Source: Streptomyces sp. NBC_00523 (lineage in GTDB: Bacteria; Actinomycetota; Actinomycetes; Streptomycetales; Streptomycetaceae). Taken from it: a stretch of DNA of 64,000 nucleotides. Shown here one piece after another: positions 18,074-26,851 of the stretch (positions are counted from its first letter, which is position 1; every line of letters begins with the position of its first letter). The stretch is taken from the NCBI RefSeq assembly GCF_036346615.1, contig NZ_CP107836.1:3472001-3536000 (forward strand), written 5' to 3'. The notes below the pieces were generated by a model, which worked only from the letters and a program-made list of their open reading frames with translations, did no database searches and had not been told where the DNA came from. A program made the translations under genes and the position numbers.

Positions 18074-19086
18074 CCCTGTCCACCGAACACCGCCACGGCG
18101 AAGGCGAGCTGTGCGACGCAGCGGTCGGCCTCTACACGCAGGCGCTCACCCAGGGCAGCATCGCCCGGTCCGCCGCCGCGCACGTCCCCTGCGTCGCCGA
18201 CGGCGCCCTGCTCGTCCCCGACCCCCACGACAGCCGCCGGCTGCGCCCCGTACCGCCCACCGCCGGGCTGGCGCACCTGCTGCATCCGCTGGCCCGCCAA
18301 GTCCTCGACCAGGTACGCGCGATCGACCTGCTGGCGAAGTTTCTCGTCCCCCTCACCTCGTCGGACCAGGAGCCCATCTCCCTCGCCACGCTCCACGGGC
18401 GATCGACCATCCAGGCGTCCATCAACGGCTCGGCCCGCGAGGTACGGGACGAGATCCTGACCATCCAGCCCGGCAGCACCCGTCCGCGCGAAAAGCTCCG
18501 GATAGCGCTCACGGGGACGCTGCCCACCGCCGCGCGGGGCGTCCGGGTCCGGCACATCTACCAGCACTCCGCGCGCTACAGCACCGACCTCAGGGCGTAC
18601 GTGGCCCAACTGCCCAGCGGGCTCCTGGAGGTCCGCACCGTGGAGCGGGCCATCGACCGTCTCATCATCTTCGACCGGGCCGTCGCCTACCTCCCCGCCG
18701 ACCCCGACGGCAACGCCGCGCTGGAGATCCGCCACCCCGCCCTCGTCCGCTACCTGACCGACATCTACGAAACCCTCTGGGCCGGAGCCACCCCCTTCAC
18801 CGAACACCTCCCCACCGCACTCCCCGGCGCCCCCGTCACCGCAGTCCAACAGAGCATCGCCCGCCTCCTCATCGACGGCTGCACCGACCAGGCCGCCGCC
18901 GAAAAACTCGGCATCAGCGTCCGCACCTGCCGCGCCCACATCGCCAAACTCATGCACACCCTCAACGCCACCAGCCGCACCCACCTCGGCGCCCTCCTCA
19001 TCCGCTCCGGCCTCGCGGAGGGCCCCGCCGGTCCCGTACCGCCGGGATACGCGAAACGGCCCGCCACGCCCGGAAATCCGGGATGA
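18070..19086 (+). CDS. LuxR-type HTH regulator, paralogue 3
   Basis: 338 residues, ATG in a 4-base ATGA overlap with paralogue 2. Segments: GELCDAAVGLYTQALTQGSI, EILTIQPGSTRPREKL, HIYQHSARYSTDLRAYV, LEIRHPALVRYLTDIYETLW, HTH with ISVRTCRAHIAKLMHTL. The HTH-coding DNA is almost identical to that of paralogue 2 over about 87 bases (from 18914), so both probably recognise the same DNA site. The extra 20-residue Pro/Gly-rich C-terminus is encoded partly by a terminator hairpin. Confidence 0.8.
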   Translation: MTLSTEHRHGEGELCDAAVGLYTQALTQGSIARSAAAHVPCVADGALLVPDPHDSRRLRPVPPTAGLAHLLHPLARQVLDQVRAIDLLAKFLVPLTSSDQEPISLATLHGRSTIQASINGSAREVRDEILTIQPGSTRPREKLRIALTGTLPTAARGVRVRHIYQHSARYSTDLRAYVAQLPSGLLEVRTVERAIDRLIIFDRAVAYLPADPDGNAALEIRHPALVRYLTDIYETLWAGATPFTEHLPTALPGAPVTAVQQSIARLLIDGCTDQAAAEKLGISVRTCRAHIAKLMHTLNATSRTHLGALLIRSGLAEGPAGPVPPGYAKRPATPGNPG

Positions 19087-19093
19087 CGGGCCG
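19057..19093. terminator. hairpin between paralogue 3 and hspR
   Basis: Nested stems CGGCCCG / CGGGCCG and CCCGG / CCGGG around AAAT, lying over the stop of paralogue 3 and 15 bases past the hspR stop. Probably bidirectional. Confidence 0.6.
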
Positions 19094-19108
19094 CCTCTGG
19101 GCGCGGGG

Positions 19109-19555
19109 TCAGTCCTTGGGGCGCTTGGGGCGCCAGACCACCAGGGCGCTGGTCTGCTGCACGTCCTGGTAGGGGACCAGGTCGCGCCGGTACGACGCGT
19201 GGACCTGGGCCTCGCGCTGCTGCATGGCCGCCGCGGCTCCGTCCACGGCCGCCGAGAGTTCGGCGACACGCTGCTGGAGCGCCGCGACCTGGTTCTCCAG
19301 CTCGATGATGCGCTTGATGCCGGCGAGGTTGATGCCCTCGTCCTGCGACAGCTGCTGCACCGTACGCAGCAGCTCGATGTCGCGGGCCGAGTAGCGCCGG
19401 CCGCGTCCGGCCGTACGGTCGGGCGAGACCAGGCCGAGGCGGTCGTACTGGCGCAGTGTCTGCGGATGCAGGCCCGAGAGCTGGGCCGCGATCGAGATCA
19501 CGTACACCGGGGACTCGTCGGTCAGTTCGTAAGGATTACGCCGTCGGCCGTCCAC
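19109..19555 (-). CDS. hspR: heat-shock repressor HspR (MerR family)
   Basis: 148 residues. It binds HAIR sites and represses the dnaK operon and clpB, with DnaK as corepressor in Streptomyces. GRRRNPYELTDESPVYVISI at the start, a MerR-type HTH (SGLHPQTLRQYDRLGLVSP) at 30-50, a coiled coil (about 85-120) and the conserved C-terminus SALVVWRPKRPKD. The GTG start at 19555 is one base after the dnaJ stop, matching known HspR N-termini. Last gene of the dnaK-grpE-dnaJ-hspR operon. Confidence 0.96.
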   Translation of the reverse strand: MDGRRRNPYELTDESPVYVISIAAQLSGLHPQTLRQYDRLGLVSPDRTAGRGRRYSARDIELLRTVQQLSQDEGINLAGIKRIIELENQVAALQQRVAELSAAVDGAAAAMQQREAQVHASYRRDLVPYQDVQQTSALVVWRPKRPKD

Positions 19556-19556
19556 C

Positions 19557-20741
19557 TCAAGCTCCCTTCGCCGCCTGGAACAGCTCCGCCCTCGGGTCAT
19601 GCCCCGCAGTCGCCTTGCGGTATGCCTCCAGCGCGTCCCTGGCCTCGGTGCCGAGGTCGGTGGGCACGGTCACCTCGACGGTGACCAGGAGGTCGCCCCG
19701 GGTGCCGTCCTTGCGGACCGCGCCCTTGCCGCGGGCCCGCATCGTACGCCCATTCGGCGTACCGGCCGGTAGCTTGAGGGTCACGGAGGGTCCGCCGAGC
19801 GTCGGGACCTTCACCTCGCCGCCGAGCGCCGCCTCCGTGAAGGTGACGGGCACCGTGACGGTGAGGTTGTCGCCCTTGCGGCCGAAGACCGGGTGGGCGT
19901 CGACGTGGACCACGACGTACAGATCGCCGGCCGGCCCGCCGCGCTCGCCCGGGGCGCCCTTGCCACGCAGCCGGATGCGCTGCCCGTCCGAGACGCCCGC
20001 CGGGATGCGTACCTGCATGGTCTTCGAGGACCTGGCCCGGCCACTGCCCTTGCAGACGTCGCAGGGGTCCTGGGCGATGAGGCCGCGGCCCTTGCAGTCC
20101 ACGCACGGGTCGGTGAGCGAGAAGCCGCCGCCGCTGCCGCGCGAGACCTGGCCGGTGCCGACACAGGTCGGGCAGACCCTGGGGGTGCCGTTCTTGTCGC
20201 CGGTGCCGGAGCACGCCTTGCAGGGCGCCTGGCTGGACATCCGGAGCGGGACCGTGGCCCCGTCGACCGCCTCGGTGAAGCTGAGCGTCACCTCGGACTC
20301 GATGTCCTGGCCGCGCCGCGGCTGCACCCTCGTACCGGCGCCGCCGCCACGGTTGAAGAGGCCGCCGAACACGTCGCCGAGGCCGCCGCCGCCGAAACCG
20401 CCGGCGCCGCCCTGGCTGCCTCCCTGGGCGCCTCCGAAGAGGTCCCCCAGGTCGAAGTTGAAGTTGCCCTGGGCGCCACCGGGCCCGGCGCGGAAGCCGC
20501 CGTTGCCGAAGAGGGCGCGCGCCTCGTCGTACTCCTTGCGCCTCTTGGCGTCACCGAGGACGTCATTCGCCTCGGAGATCTCCTTGAAGCGCTCCTCCGC
20601 CTTGTCGTCGCCCTTGTTGGCGTCCGGGTGGAACTCGCGGGCGAGCTTCCGGTACGCCTTCTTGATCTCGGCGTCGGTGGCGTCCTTGGGGACGCCGAGA
20701 ACCTTGTAGTAGTCCTTCTCGACGAAGTCCTTCGTACTCAT
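19557..20741 (-). CDS. dnaJ: chaperone DnaJ
   Basis: 394 residues. Stimulates DnaK ATPase and delivers clients. J domain (residues 8-75) with the HPD motif in REFHPDANKG, a Gly/Phe-rich segment (about 85-140), four CXXCXGXG zinc repeats (about 165-230, starting CKACSGTG) and the C-terminal substrate domain. This is the operon-borne DnaJ. GGAGGG precedes the ATG. It is separated from grpE by 132 bases that contain a 13-bp hairpin. Confidence 0.96.
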   Translation of the reverse strand: MSTKDFVEKDYYKVLGVPKDATDAEIKKAYRKLAREFHPDANKGDDKAEERFKEISEANDVLGDAKRRKEYDEARALFGNGGFRAGPGGAQGNFNFDLGDLFGGAQGGSQGGAGGFGGGGLGDVFGGLFNRGGGAGTRVQPRRGQDIESEVTLSFTEAVDGATVPLRMSSQAPCKACSGTGDKNGTPRVCPTCVGTGQVSRGSGGGFSLTDPCVDCKGRGLIAQDPCDVCKGSGRARSSKTMQVRIPAGVSDGQRIRLRGKGAPGERGGPAGDLYVVVHVDAHPVFGRKGDNLTVTVPVTFTEAALGGEVKVPTLGGPSVTLKLPAGTPNGRTMRARGKGAVRKDGTRGDLLVTVEVTVPTDLGTEARDALEAYRKATAGHDPRAELFQAAKGA

Positions 20742-20773
20742 CGACGTCCCTCCTTCCGGACGACCGGCCGGGA

Positions 20774-20830
20774 GCCTCCCGTCCGGGCGGCGCCGGGCCC
20801 GCAGGCCCTGGCACCGACCGGACGGGAGGC
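20774..20830 (-). other. hairpin between grpE and dnaJ
   Basis: 13-bp perfect arms GCCTCCCGTCCGG and CCGGACGGGAGGC with a 31-base loop inside the HspR operon. It could be a partial terminator or an RNA-processing signal setting the dnaK-grpE versus dnaJ-hspR ratio (inference). Confidence 0.6.
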
Positions 20831-20873
20831 CCTGGTGGCCAGGCGGTGTGCTGCCAGGTGATCGGACAGGATG

Positions 20874-21524
20874 TCAGACCTCCTCGCCGCCACCGCTCTC
20901 CTGGTCGTCTGCCTTCTCTTCCTTCGCGGCCGCGGGAGCCGCCCCCGGCTGGGGTTCGGCGACCGCGACCCGCGCGGGGCGGATGGTGCGCTCGCCGATC
21001 CGGTAGCCGGGCTGCAGGATCGCCACGCAGGTCGTCTCCGTGACGTCCGGCGCGTAGCTGTGCATCAGGGCCTCGTGGACCGTCGGGTCGAAGGGCTCGC
21101 CCTCCTTGCCGAACTGCTGGAGGCCCAGCTTCGCGACGACCGTCTCCAGCGATTCGGCCACCGACTTGAACCCGCCCACGAGCTCGCCGTGCTCCCGGGC
21201 CCGGCCGACGTCGTCCAGGACGGGCAGCAGCTCGGACAGGAGGTTCGCGACGGCGATCTCCTTGACCGTGACCCGGTCCCGCTCCACACGGCGGCGGTAG
21301 TTCTGGTACTCGGCCTGAAGCCGCTGGAGGTCCCCGGTGCGCTCGCTGAGCGCCGTGCGGACCTGGTCCAGCTGCGCGGTCAGGGCCGTGTTCTCGTTCG
21401 CGTCCCCGGCCGGGGCCGCCGCCTCCTCCTCGGAGGGGGTGGCGGCCTTCGGCTCGGCGTCGTCAGAGGTGGCGCCGGAGGGGACGTCGGGCTTCTCCTC
21501 GAAGCCCGGAGTCTCCTCGGTCAC
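20874..21524 (-). CDS. grpE: nucleotide exchange factor GrpE
   Basis: 216 residues. Releases ADP from DnaK. A disordered acidic N-terminus (1-55), a long coiled coil (about 60-110; [19 protein letters not shown]) and the GrpE signature [23 protein letters not shown]. The GTG start overlaps the dnaK TGA by four bases (GTGA), so translation is coupled. Confidence 0.96.
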   Translation of the reverse strand: MTEETPGFEEKPDVPSGATSDDAEPKAATPSEEEAAAPAGDANENTALTAQLDQVRTALSERTGDLQRLQAEYQNYRRRVERDRVTVKEIAVANLLSELLPVLDDVGRAREHGELVGGFKSVAESLETVVAKLGLQQFGKEGEPFDPTVHEALMHSYAPDVTETTCVAILQPGYRIGERTIRPARVAVAEPQPGAAPAAAKEEKADDQESGGGEEV

Positions 21525-23380
21525 GCCGCACCGCCCTTGGAGTCCTTCTCGTCGTCCACGATCTCGGCGTCGACGACATCGTCCTGGGCGTCGCCCTGGG
21601 CCTGCTCGGCACCCGGCTGCGCGTCGGCCTGCGGGCCACCCTCGGCCTGGGCGTTGGCGTACATCGCCTGGCCCAGCTTCTGGGAGACGGCCGCGACCTT
21701 CTCGGTGGCCGTGCGGATCTCGGCGGAGTCCTCGCCCTTGAGCTTCTCCTTCAGCTCGGTGACCGCGGTCTCCACCTCCGTCTTCACGTCGGCCGGGACC
21801 TTGTCCTCGTTGTCCTTGAGGAACTTCTCGGTCTGGTAGACGAGCTGCTCGCCCTGGTTGCGCGACTCGGCGGCCTCGCGGCGGGCGTGGTCCTCCTCCG
21901 CGTACTTCTCGGCCTCCTCACGCATCCGGTTGACCTCGTCCTTCGGCAGCGAGGAGCCGCCGGTGACGGTCATCTTCTGCTCCTTGCCGGTGCCGAGGTC
22001 CTTGGCCGTCACGTGCATGATGCCGTTGGCGTCGATGTCGAAGGAGACCTCGATCTGCGGGACACCGCGCGGGGCCGGCGGCAGACCGGTCAGCTCGAAC
22101 ATCCCGAGCTTCTTGTTGTACGCCGCGATCTCGCGCTCGCCCTGGTAGACCTGGATCTGCACGGACGGCTGGTTGTCCTCGGCCGTCGTGAAGATCTCGG
22201 ACCGCTTGGTCGGGATCGTGGTGTTCCGCTCGATGAGCTTGGTCATGATGCCGCCCTTGGTCTCGATACCGAGGGACAGCGGGGTGACGTCGAGGAGCAG
22301 GACGTCCTTGACCTCGCCCTTGAGGACACCGGCCTGGAGCGAGGCGCCGATGGCGACGACCTCGTCCGGGTTCACACCCTTGTTGGCCTCCTGGCCGCCG
22401 GTCAGCTCCTTGACGAGCTCGGCGACGGCCGGCATGCGGGTGGAGCCACCGACGAGAACGACGTGGTCGATCTCGGAGAGCTGGATGCCCGCGTCCTTGA
22501 TGACGTTGTGGAACGGGGTCTTGCAGCGGTCCAGGAGGTCCGCGGTGAGCTGCTGGAACTGCGAGCGCGTGAGCTTCTCGTCCAGGTGCAGCGGGCCCTC
22601 GGCCGACGCCGTGATGTACGGCAGGTTGATCGTGGTCTCCGTCGAGGAGGACAGCTCGATCTTCGCCTTCTCCGCGGCCTCGCGGAGACGCTGGAGAGCC
22701 ATCTTGTCCTTGGACAGGTCCACGCCGTGGCCGTTGGCGAACTGCTTCACCAGGTAGTCGACGACGCGCTGGTCCCAGTCGTCACCACCGAGGTGGTTGT
22801 CACCGTTGGTGGCCTTGACCTCGACCACGCCGTCGCCGATCTCCAGGAGCGACACGTCGAAGGTGCCGCCACCGAGGTCGAAGACGAGGATCGTCTGGTC
22901 GTCCTTGTCGAGCCCGTACGCCAGCGCGGCGGCGGTCGGCTCGTTGACGATGCGCAGGACGTTCAGACCCGCGATCTCGCCGGCCTCCTTGGTCGCCTGG
23001 CGCTCGGAGTCGTTGAAGTACGCCGGGACGGTGATCACCGCGTCGGTGACCTTCTCGCCCAGGTAGGACTCCGCGTCGCGCTTCAGCTTCTGCAGGATGA
23101 AGGCGCTCATCTGCTGCGGGTTGAAGCTCTTGCCGTCCAGGTCGATCTTCCAGTCAGTGCCCATGTGGCGCTTGACGGAGCGGATGGTCCTGTCGACGTT
23201 GGTCACAGCCTGGCGCTTGGCGACCTCGCCGACCAGCACCTCGCCGTTCTTCGCGAAGGCGACGACGGACGGCGTGGTCCTGGCGCCCTCTGCGTTGGTG
23301 ATGACGGTGGGCTCGCCGCCTTCGAGAACGCTGACGACGGAGTTAGTCGTGCCCAGGTCGATGCCGACCGCACGTGCCAT
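21521..23380 (-). CDS. dnaK: chaperone DnaK (Hsp70)
   Basis: 619 residues. ATPase domain with [14 protein letters not shown] at the start, [16 protein letters not shown] and [12 protein letters not shown]; substrate domain from about 365; the C-terminal tail is rich in Ala/Gln/Asp. GGAGG lies 8 bases before the ATG. A perfect HAIR operator is centred 32 bases upstream of the start codon. First gene of the operon. Confidence 0.98.
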   Translation of the reverse strand: MARAVGIDLGTTNSVVSVLEGGEPTVITNAEGARTTPSVVAFAKNGEVLVGEVAKRQAVTNVDRTIRSVKRHMGTDWKIDLDGKSFNPQQMSAFILQKLKRDAESYLGEKVTDAVITVPAYFNDSERQATKEAGEIAGLNVLRIVNEPTAAALAYGLDKDDQTILVFDLGGGTFDVSLLEIGDGVVEVKATNGDNHLGGDDWDQRVVDYLVKQFANGHGVDLSKDKMALQRLREAAEKAKIELSSSTETTINLPYITASAEGPLHLDEKLTRSQFQQLTADLLDRCKTPFHNVIKDAGIQLSEIDHVVLVGGSTRMPAVAELVKELTGGQEANKGVNPDEVVAIGASLQAGVLKGEVKDVLLLDVTPLSLGIETKGGIMTKLIERNTTIPTKRSEIFTTAEDNQPSVQIQVYQGEREIAAYNKKLGMFELTGLPPAPRGVPQIEVSFDIDANGIMHVTAKDLGTGKEQKMTVTGGSSLPKDEVNRMREEAEKYAEEDHARREAAESRNQGEQLVYQTEKFLKDNEDKVPADVKTEVETAVTELKEKLKGEDSAEIRTATEKVAAVSQKLGQAMYANAQAEGGPQADAQPGAEQAQGDAQDDVVDAEIVDDEKDSKGGAA

Positions 23381-23401
23381 TTCGATTCCTCCAACTGACT
23401 A

Positions 23402-23474
23402 CTTGAGTGGATCTGACTCAAGGATGCACGACTCCCCTCTCGGAGTCAACAGACCTGAGTCGGCTCGGCTCAAC
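23402..23474. promoter_or_regulatory. HAIR operators in the dnaK promoter
   Basis: 23402-23422 is a perfect consensus CTTGAGT-N7-ACTCAAG (spacer GGATCTG). 23454-23474 is a degenerate copy CCTGAGT-N7-GCTCAAC. Between them is another dyad, GACTCC-N6-GGAGTC (23430-23447). Several inverted repeats in front of dnaK are the usual Streptomyces arrangement. Confidence 0.92.
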
Positions 23475-23629
23475 TTAGGTGCTCCCCCTGCGCGCCATCG
23501 GCGACACCTGGCGCCTCATGCGCCGCACAGCCCTCCCCCATCATGGCCGCATGGGATCGTTCTGTCACAAAATGCCGTGAGCAGCACAAAAGCGGCATTC
23601 GATCCGCCGAGTGCAGGCAGGTGCGAACG

Positions 23630-24247
23630 ATGCGTACGCAGAAACAGTGGGGAGGCGCGCCCCGGCCGCGCCTCCGGCGGCCGCCCCGGCTCCCCCGCCC
23701 GAGCGCCAAACGCACCCTCGATCTGTTCCTCGGTTCGGCCCTGCTGCTCCTCACGTCCCCTTTACTTGCGGCCGCCGCCCTGGCACTGGCCGCACAGGGC
23801 CGCCGCGTGACGCGCCGCTCCCCGCGCACCGGCCTGCACGGCAGCCCTTTCGTCCTGTACTACCTGGACACCCGGTGGCTGAAGCTGGACGTGATCTCGC
23901 GCCTGCACCACGTGGTGCGCGGTGAGCTCTCCCTCGTCGGGCCCGCGCCGCTCGCCCCGGGCGACGCACGGAACGGCACCGGGGGCGCCCGGCACTGGCG
24001 GCAGGAGCTGAAGCCCGGGCTGACCGGCCTGGCCCAGGTGCGGCACCGGTCGGCGATGCCCTGGGACGAGGCGGACCTCCTGGACCAGCACTATGCCCAG
24101 CACCAGGGGCTGCGGCTGGACCTCGCGGTGCTCGCCGAGGCCGTCCGCGTACCCCTGCGCGAGGCGGCCCACACCCTGCCGTGGCCCGGCAAGGCACACC
24201 TGAGCGACACAGATCACCGCCTGCCCGGCTACAGCACGGCGGAATAA
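23630..24247 (+). CDS. short sugar transferase (WcaJ/undecaprenyl-phosphate type)
   Basis: 205 residues. One membrane hairpin after KRTLDLFLGSALLLLTSPLL (about residues 27-46), then the sugar transferase core: DVISRLHHVVRGELSLVGPAPL and ELKPGLTGLAQVRHRSAMPWDEADLLDQHY. Such enzymes add a sugar phosphate to a polyprenyl-phosphate carrier at the membrane. It is shorter than full WcaJ proteins, being only the catalytic domain. ATG 23630 has CAGGTG 9 bases upstream. A repeat AATGCCG/CGGCATT (23571-23599) lies upstream. No polysaccharide genes are nearby. Confidence 0.75.
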   Translation: MRTQKQWGGAPRPRLRRPPRLPRPSAKRTLDLFLGSALLLLTSPLLAAAALALAAQGRRVTRRSPRTGLHGSPFVLYYLDTRWLKLDVISRLHHVVRGELSLVGPAPLAPGDARNGTGGARHWRQELKPGLTGLAQVRHRSAMPWDEADLLDQHYAQHQGLRLDLAVLAEAVRVPLREAAHTLPWPGKAHLSDTDHRLPGYSTAE

Positions 24248-24307
24248 GTGGGTAGTGTCGGCACAGACTGATTAAGTTACTGCTTAGTAGTAGCGATACT
24301 CGTAGTC

Positions 24308-24321
24308 CCAGTGGTCACTGG
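24308..24321. promoter_or_regulatory. palindrome upstream of the iron-sulfur reductase gene
   Basis: CCAGTG-GT-CACTGG, perfect 6-bp arms, 68 bases before the ATG at 24389. Possible operator; the binding protein is unknown. Confidence 0.35.
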
Positions 24322-24388
24322 AAGACGCAGTACCCGCTAGTGGACGCTGGATCGATCCCACCCTCGCCGCAGGCCCGAGGAGCCCCCA

Positions 24389-26656
24389 ATGCAACTCGCC
24401 GCGATCATCGTGTCGCTGGTGCTGACCGTGGTCGGCGTTGCGCTCATCGCCCGAGCCGTCGCGCAGATCTACCGGTTCGTCACGCTCGGACAGCCGGTTC
24501 CGGCCGGCAGCCGCACCGACTCCGTGAAACAGCGCACGATCACGCTGGCCAAGGAGTTCGTCGGCCACACCAGGATGAACCGATGGGGCATCATCGGCAT
24601 CGCCCACTGGTTCGTCGCCGTCGGCTTCCTGACCCTGGGCCTGACCATCGTCACGGCGTACGGTCAGCTGTTCAAGGCCGACTGGGTCCTGCCCGTCCTC
24701 GGCGGCTGGCTGCCGTACGAGGTGTACACGGAGTTCATCGCGCTCGCGACCACCGTGGGCATCCTCGTCCTCATCGCGATCCGCCAGCTGAACCTGCCCT
24801 CCCGGGCCGGCCGCAAGTCGCGTTTCGCGGGTTCGAAGATGGGCCAGGCGTACTTCGTCGAGGCCGTCATCCTCGTCATCGGTCTCGCGATCATGACGCT
24901 TCGCGGCCTCGAGGGCGCGCTGCACCACGTGGACGGCTACGAGGCCGCGTACTTCGCCTCGTACCCGCTGGTCGCGGCGTTCAAGGGGCTCAGCCTCGGC
25001 ACGCTCCAGAACCTCGTCTACCTCACCGCCATGATCAAGCTCGGCGTCACCATGACCTGGGCGATCACCGTCGGCCTCAACACCAACATGGGTGTCGCCT
25101 GGCACCGCTTCCTGGCGTTCCCGAACATCTGGTTCAAGCGGAACGCCGACGGCGCGGTGGCGCTGGGCGCCCTCCAGCCGATGACGACCGGCGGCAAGGA
25201 GATCGACTGGGAGGACCCGGCCGACGACGCCGTGTTCGGTGTCTCCCAGGTCGAGCAGTTCTCCTGGAAGGGCATCCTCGACTTCTCCACCTGCACCGAG
25301 TGCGGCCGCTGCCAGTCGCAGTGCCCCGCCTGGAACACCGGCAAGCCGCTCTCGCCGAAGCTCCTGATCATGTCCCTGCGCGACCACGCGCACGCCAAGG
25401 CCCCCTACCTGCTGGCCGGCGGCGGCAAGGACATGGAGGGCGAGGAGAAGGCCACCGAGGAGCAGCTGAAGGACGTTCCCGCGGCCGCCCTCGCGGAGGC
25501 CGAGCGCCCGCTGATCGGCACGGTCGAGGAGAACGGCGTCATCGACCCGGACGTCCTCTGGTCCTGCACCACCTGCGGTGCGTGCGTGGAGCAGTGCCCG
25601 GTCGACATCGAGCACGTCGACCACATCGTGGACATGCGCCGCTACCAGGTGATGATCGAGTCCGCGTTCCCGTCCGAGGCGGGGACCATGCTCAAGAACC
25701 TGGAGAAGAAGGGCAACCCCTGGGGGCTCGCCAAGAAGCAGCGCGTCGAGTGGACCAAGGAGGTCGACTTCGAGGTCCCGATCGTCGGCAAGGACGTCGA
25801 GGACCTCACCGAGGTCGACTACCTCTACTGGGTCGGCTGCGCCGGTGCCCTGGAGGACCGCGCCAAGAAGACCACCAAGGCCTTCGCGGAGCTGCTGCAC
25901 ATCGCGGGCGTCAAGTTCGCGATCATGGGCGGCGACGAGAAGTGCACCGGTGACTCGGCCCGCCGTCTCGGCAACGAGCCGCTGTTCCAGCAGCTCGGCG
26001 CGGAGAACGTGGCGATGCTGAACATGGCGTTCGGCGAGGACGACGAGGACGACTCGACCAAGAAGGCCAAGGCCTCCAAGAAGATCGTCGCGACCTGCCC
26101 GCACTGCTTCAACACGATCGCGAACGAGTACCCGCAGCTCGGCGGCGAGTACGAGGTCATCCACCACACGCAGCTGCTCCAGCACCTCATCGACGAGGGC
26201 AAGCTGATCCCGGTGACCCCTGTCGAGGGCCTGATCACGTACCACGACCCCTGCTACCTGGGCCGTCACAACAAGATCTACACGCCCCCGCGCGAGATCA
26301 TCGCGAAGGTGCCGGGCCTCCGGAACGAGGAGATGCACCGCCACAAGGAGCGCGGCTTCTGCTGCGGCGCCGGTGGTGCCCGGATGTGGATGGAGGAGCG
26401 GATCGGCAAGCGCATCAACAACGAGCGCGTGGACGAGGCCCTCTCCCTCAACCCGGACATCGTCTCGACGGCCTGCCCGTTCTGCCTGGTCATGCTGACC
26501 GACTCGGTCAACGGCAAGAAGAACGACGGCAAGGCGAAGGAGTCCGTCCAGGTCGTGGACGTCTCCCAGCTGCTGCTCGACTCCGTGAAGACCCCGGCCG
26601 ACCCGGCGGGCGAGCAGGAGTCGGCGGACGAACCGGAGCCGGAACCGGCGAAGTAG
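24389..26656 (+). CDS. membrane iron-sulfur reductase, EtfD-like
   Basis: 755 residues. About five hydrophobic helices in the first 260 residues (nitrate-reductase-gamma-like), two 4Fe-4S motifs CTECGRCQSQCP (about 300) and CTTCGACVEQCP (about 395), then two CCG-type cysteine-rich domains (GCAGALEDR, CPHCFN, FCCGAGGARMW). This matches mycobacterial Rv0338c, named EtfD, which passes electrons from electron-transfer flavoprotein to the membrane quinone pool during fatty-acid oxidation. The role here is inferred by similarity; no etfAB genes are in the window. Confidence 0.8.
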   Translation: MQLAAIIVSLVLTVVGVALIARAVAQIYRFVTLGQPVPAGSRTDSVKQRTITLAKEFVGHTRMNRWGIIGIAHWFVAVGFLTLGLTIVTAYGQLFKADWVLPVLGGWLPYEVYTEFIALATTVGILVLIAIRQLNLPSRAGRKSRFAGSKMGQAYFVEAVILVIGLAIMTLRGLEGALHHVDGYEAAYFASYPLVAAFKGLSLGTLQNLVYLTAMIKLGVTMTWAITVGLNTNMGVAWHRFLAFPNIWFKRNADGAVALGALQPMTTGGKEIDWEDPADDAVFGVSQVEQFSWKGILDFSTCTECGRCQSQCPAWNTGKPLSPKLLIMSLRDHAHAKAPYLLAGGGKDMEGEEKATEEQLKDVPAAALAEAERPLIGTVEENGVIDPDVLWSCTTCGACVEQCPVDIEHVDHIVDMRRYQVMIESAFPSEAGTMLKNLEKKGNPWGLAKKQRVEWTKEVDFEVPIVGKDVEDLTEVDYLYWVGCAGALEDRAKKTTKAFAELLHIAGVKFAIMGGDEKCTGDSARRLGNEPLFQQLGAENVAMLNMAFGEDDEDDSTKKAKASKKIVATCPHCFNTIANEYPQLGGEYEVIHHTQLLQHLIDEGKLIPVTPVEGLITYHDPCYLGRHNKIYTPPREIIAKVPGLRNEEMHRHKERGFCCGAGGARMWMEERIGKRINNERVDEALSLNPDIVSTACPFCLVMLTDSVNGKKNDGKAKESVQVVDVSQLLLDSVKTPADPAGEQESADEPEPEPAK

Positions 26657-26679
26657 CCGGGCCCGCGTCACGGCGCGGT

Positions 26680-26720
26680 GAAGCGGTCGGACCTGCCTCG
26701 GGGGCAGGACCGGCCGCTTC
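26680..26720 (+). terminator. terminator after the iron-sulfur reductase gene
   Basis: Interrupted hairpin GAAGCGGTCGGACCTGCC pairing with GGCAGGACCGGCCGCTTC, starting 24 bases past the stop. Confidence 0.7.
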
Positions 26721-26851
26721 CGCGTTCCCCCGGCGGATGCTGGGGATAACCCCCGGGGGTCCCCTTAGGGGATGTCACATCTACGCGTCAAAGGGCGGCA
26801 CTTCCCCGGCCCCGGGCCCCCGTAACCGGCGGAGCGGGTACGTTCGATGAC

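Noticed and set aside
24284..26671. Long reverse open frame opposite the iron-sulfur reductase
   Set aside because: Its composition is the antisense image of the real gene, which has intact cysteine motifs.
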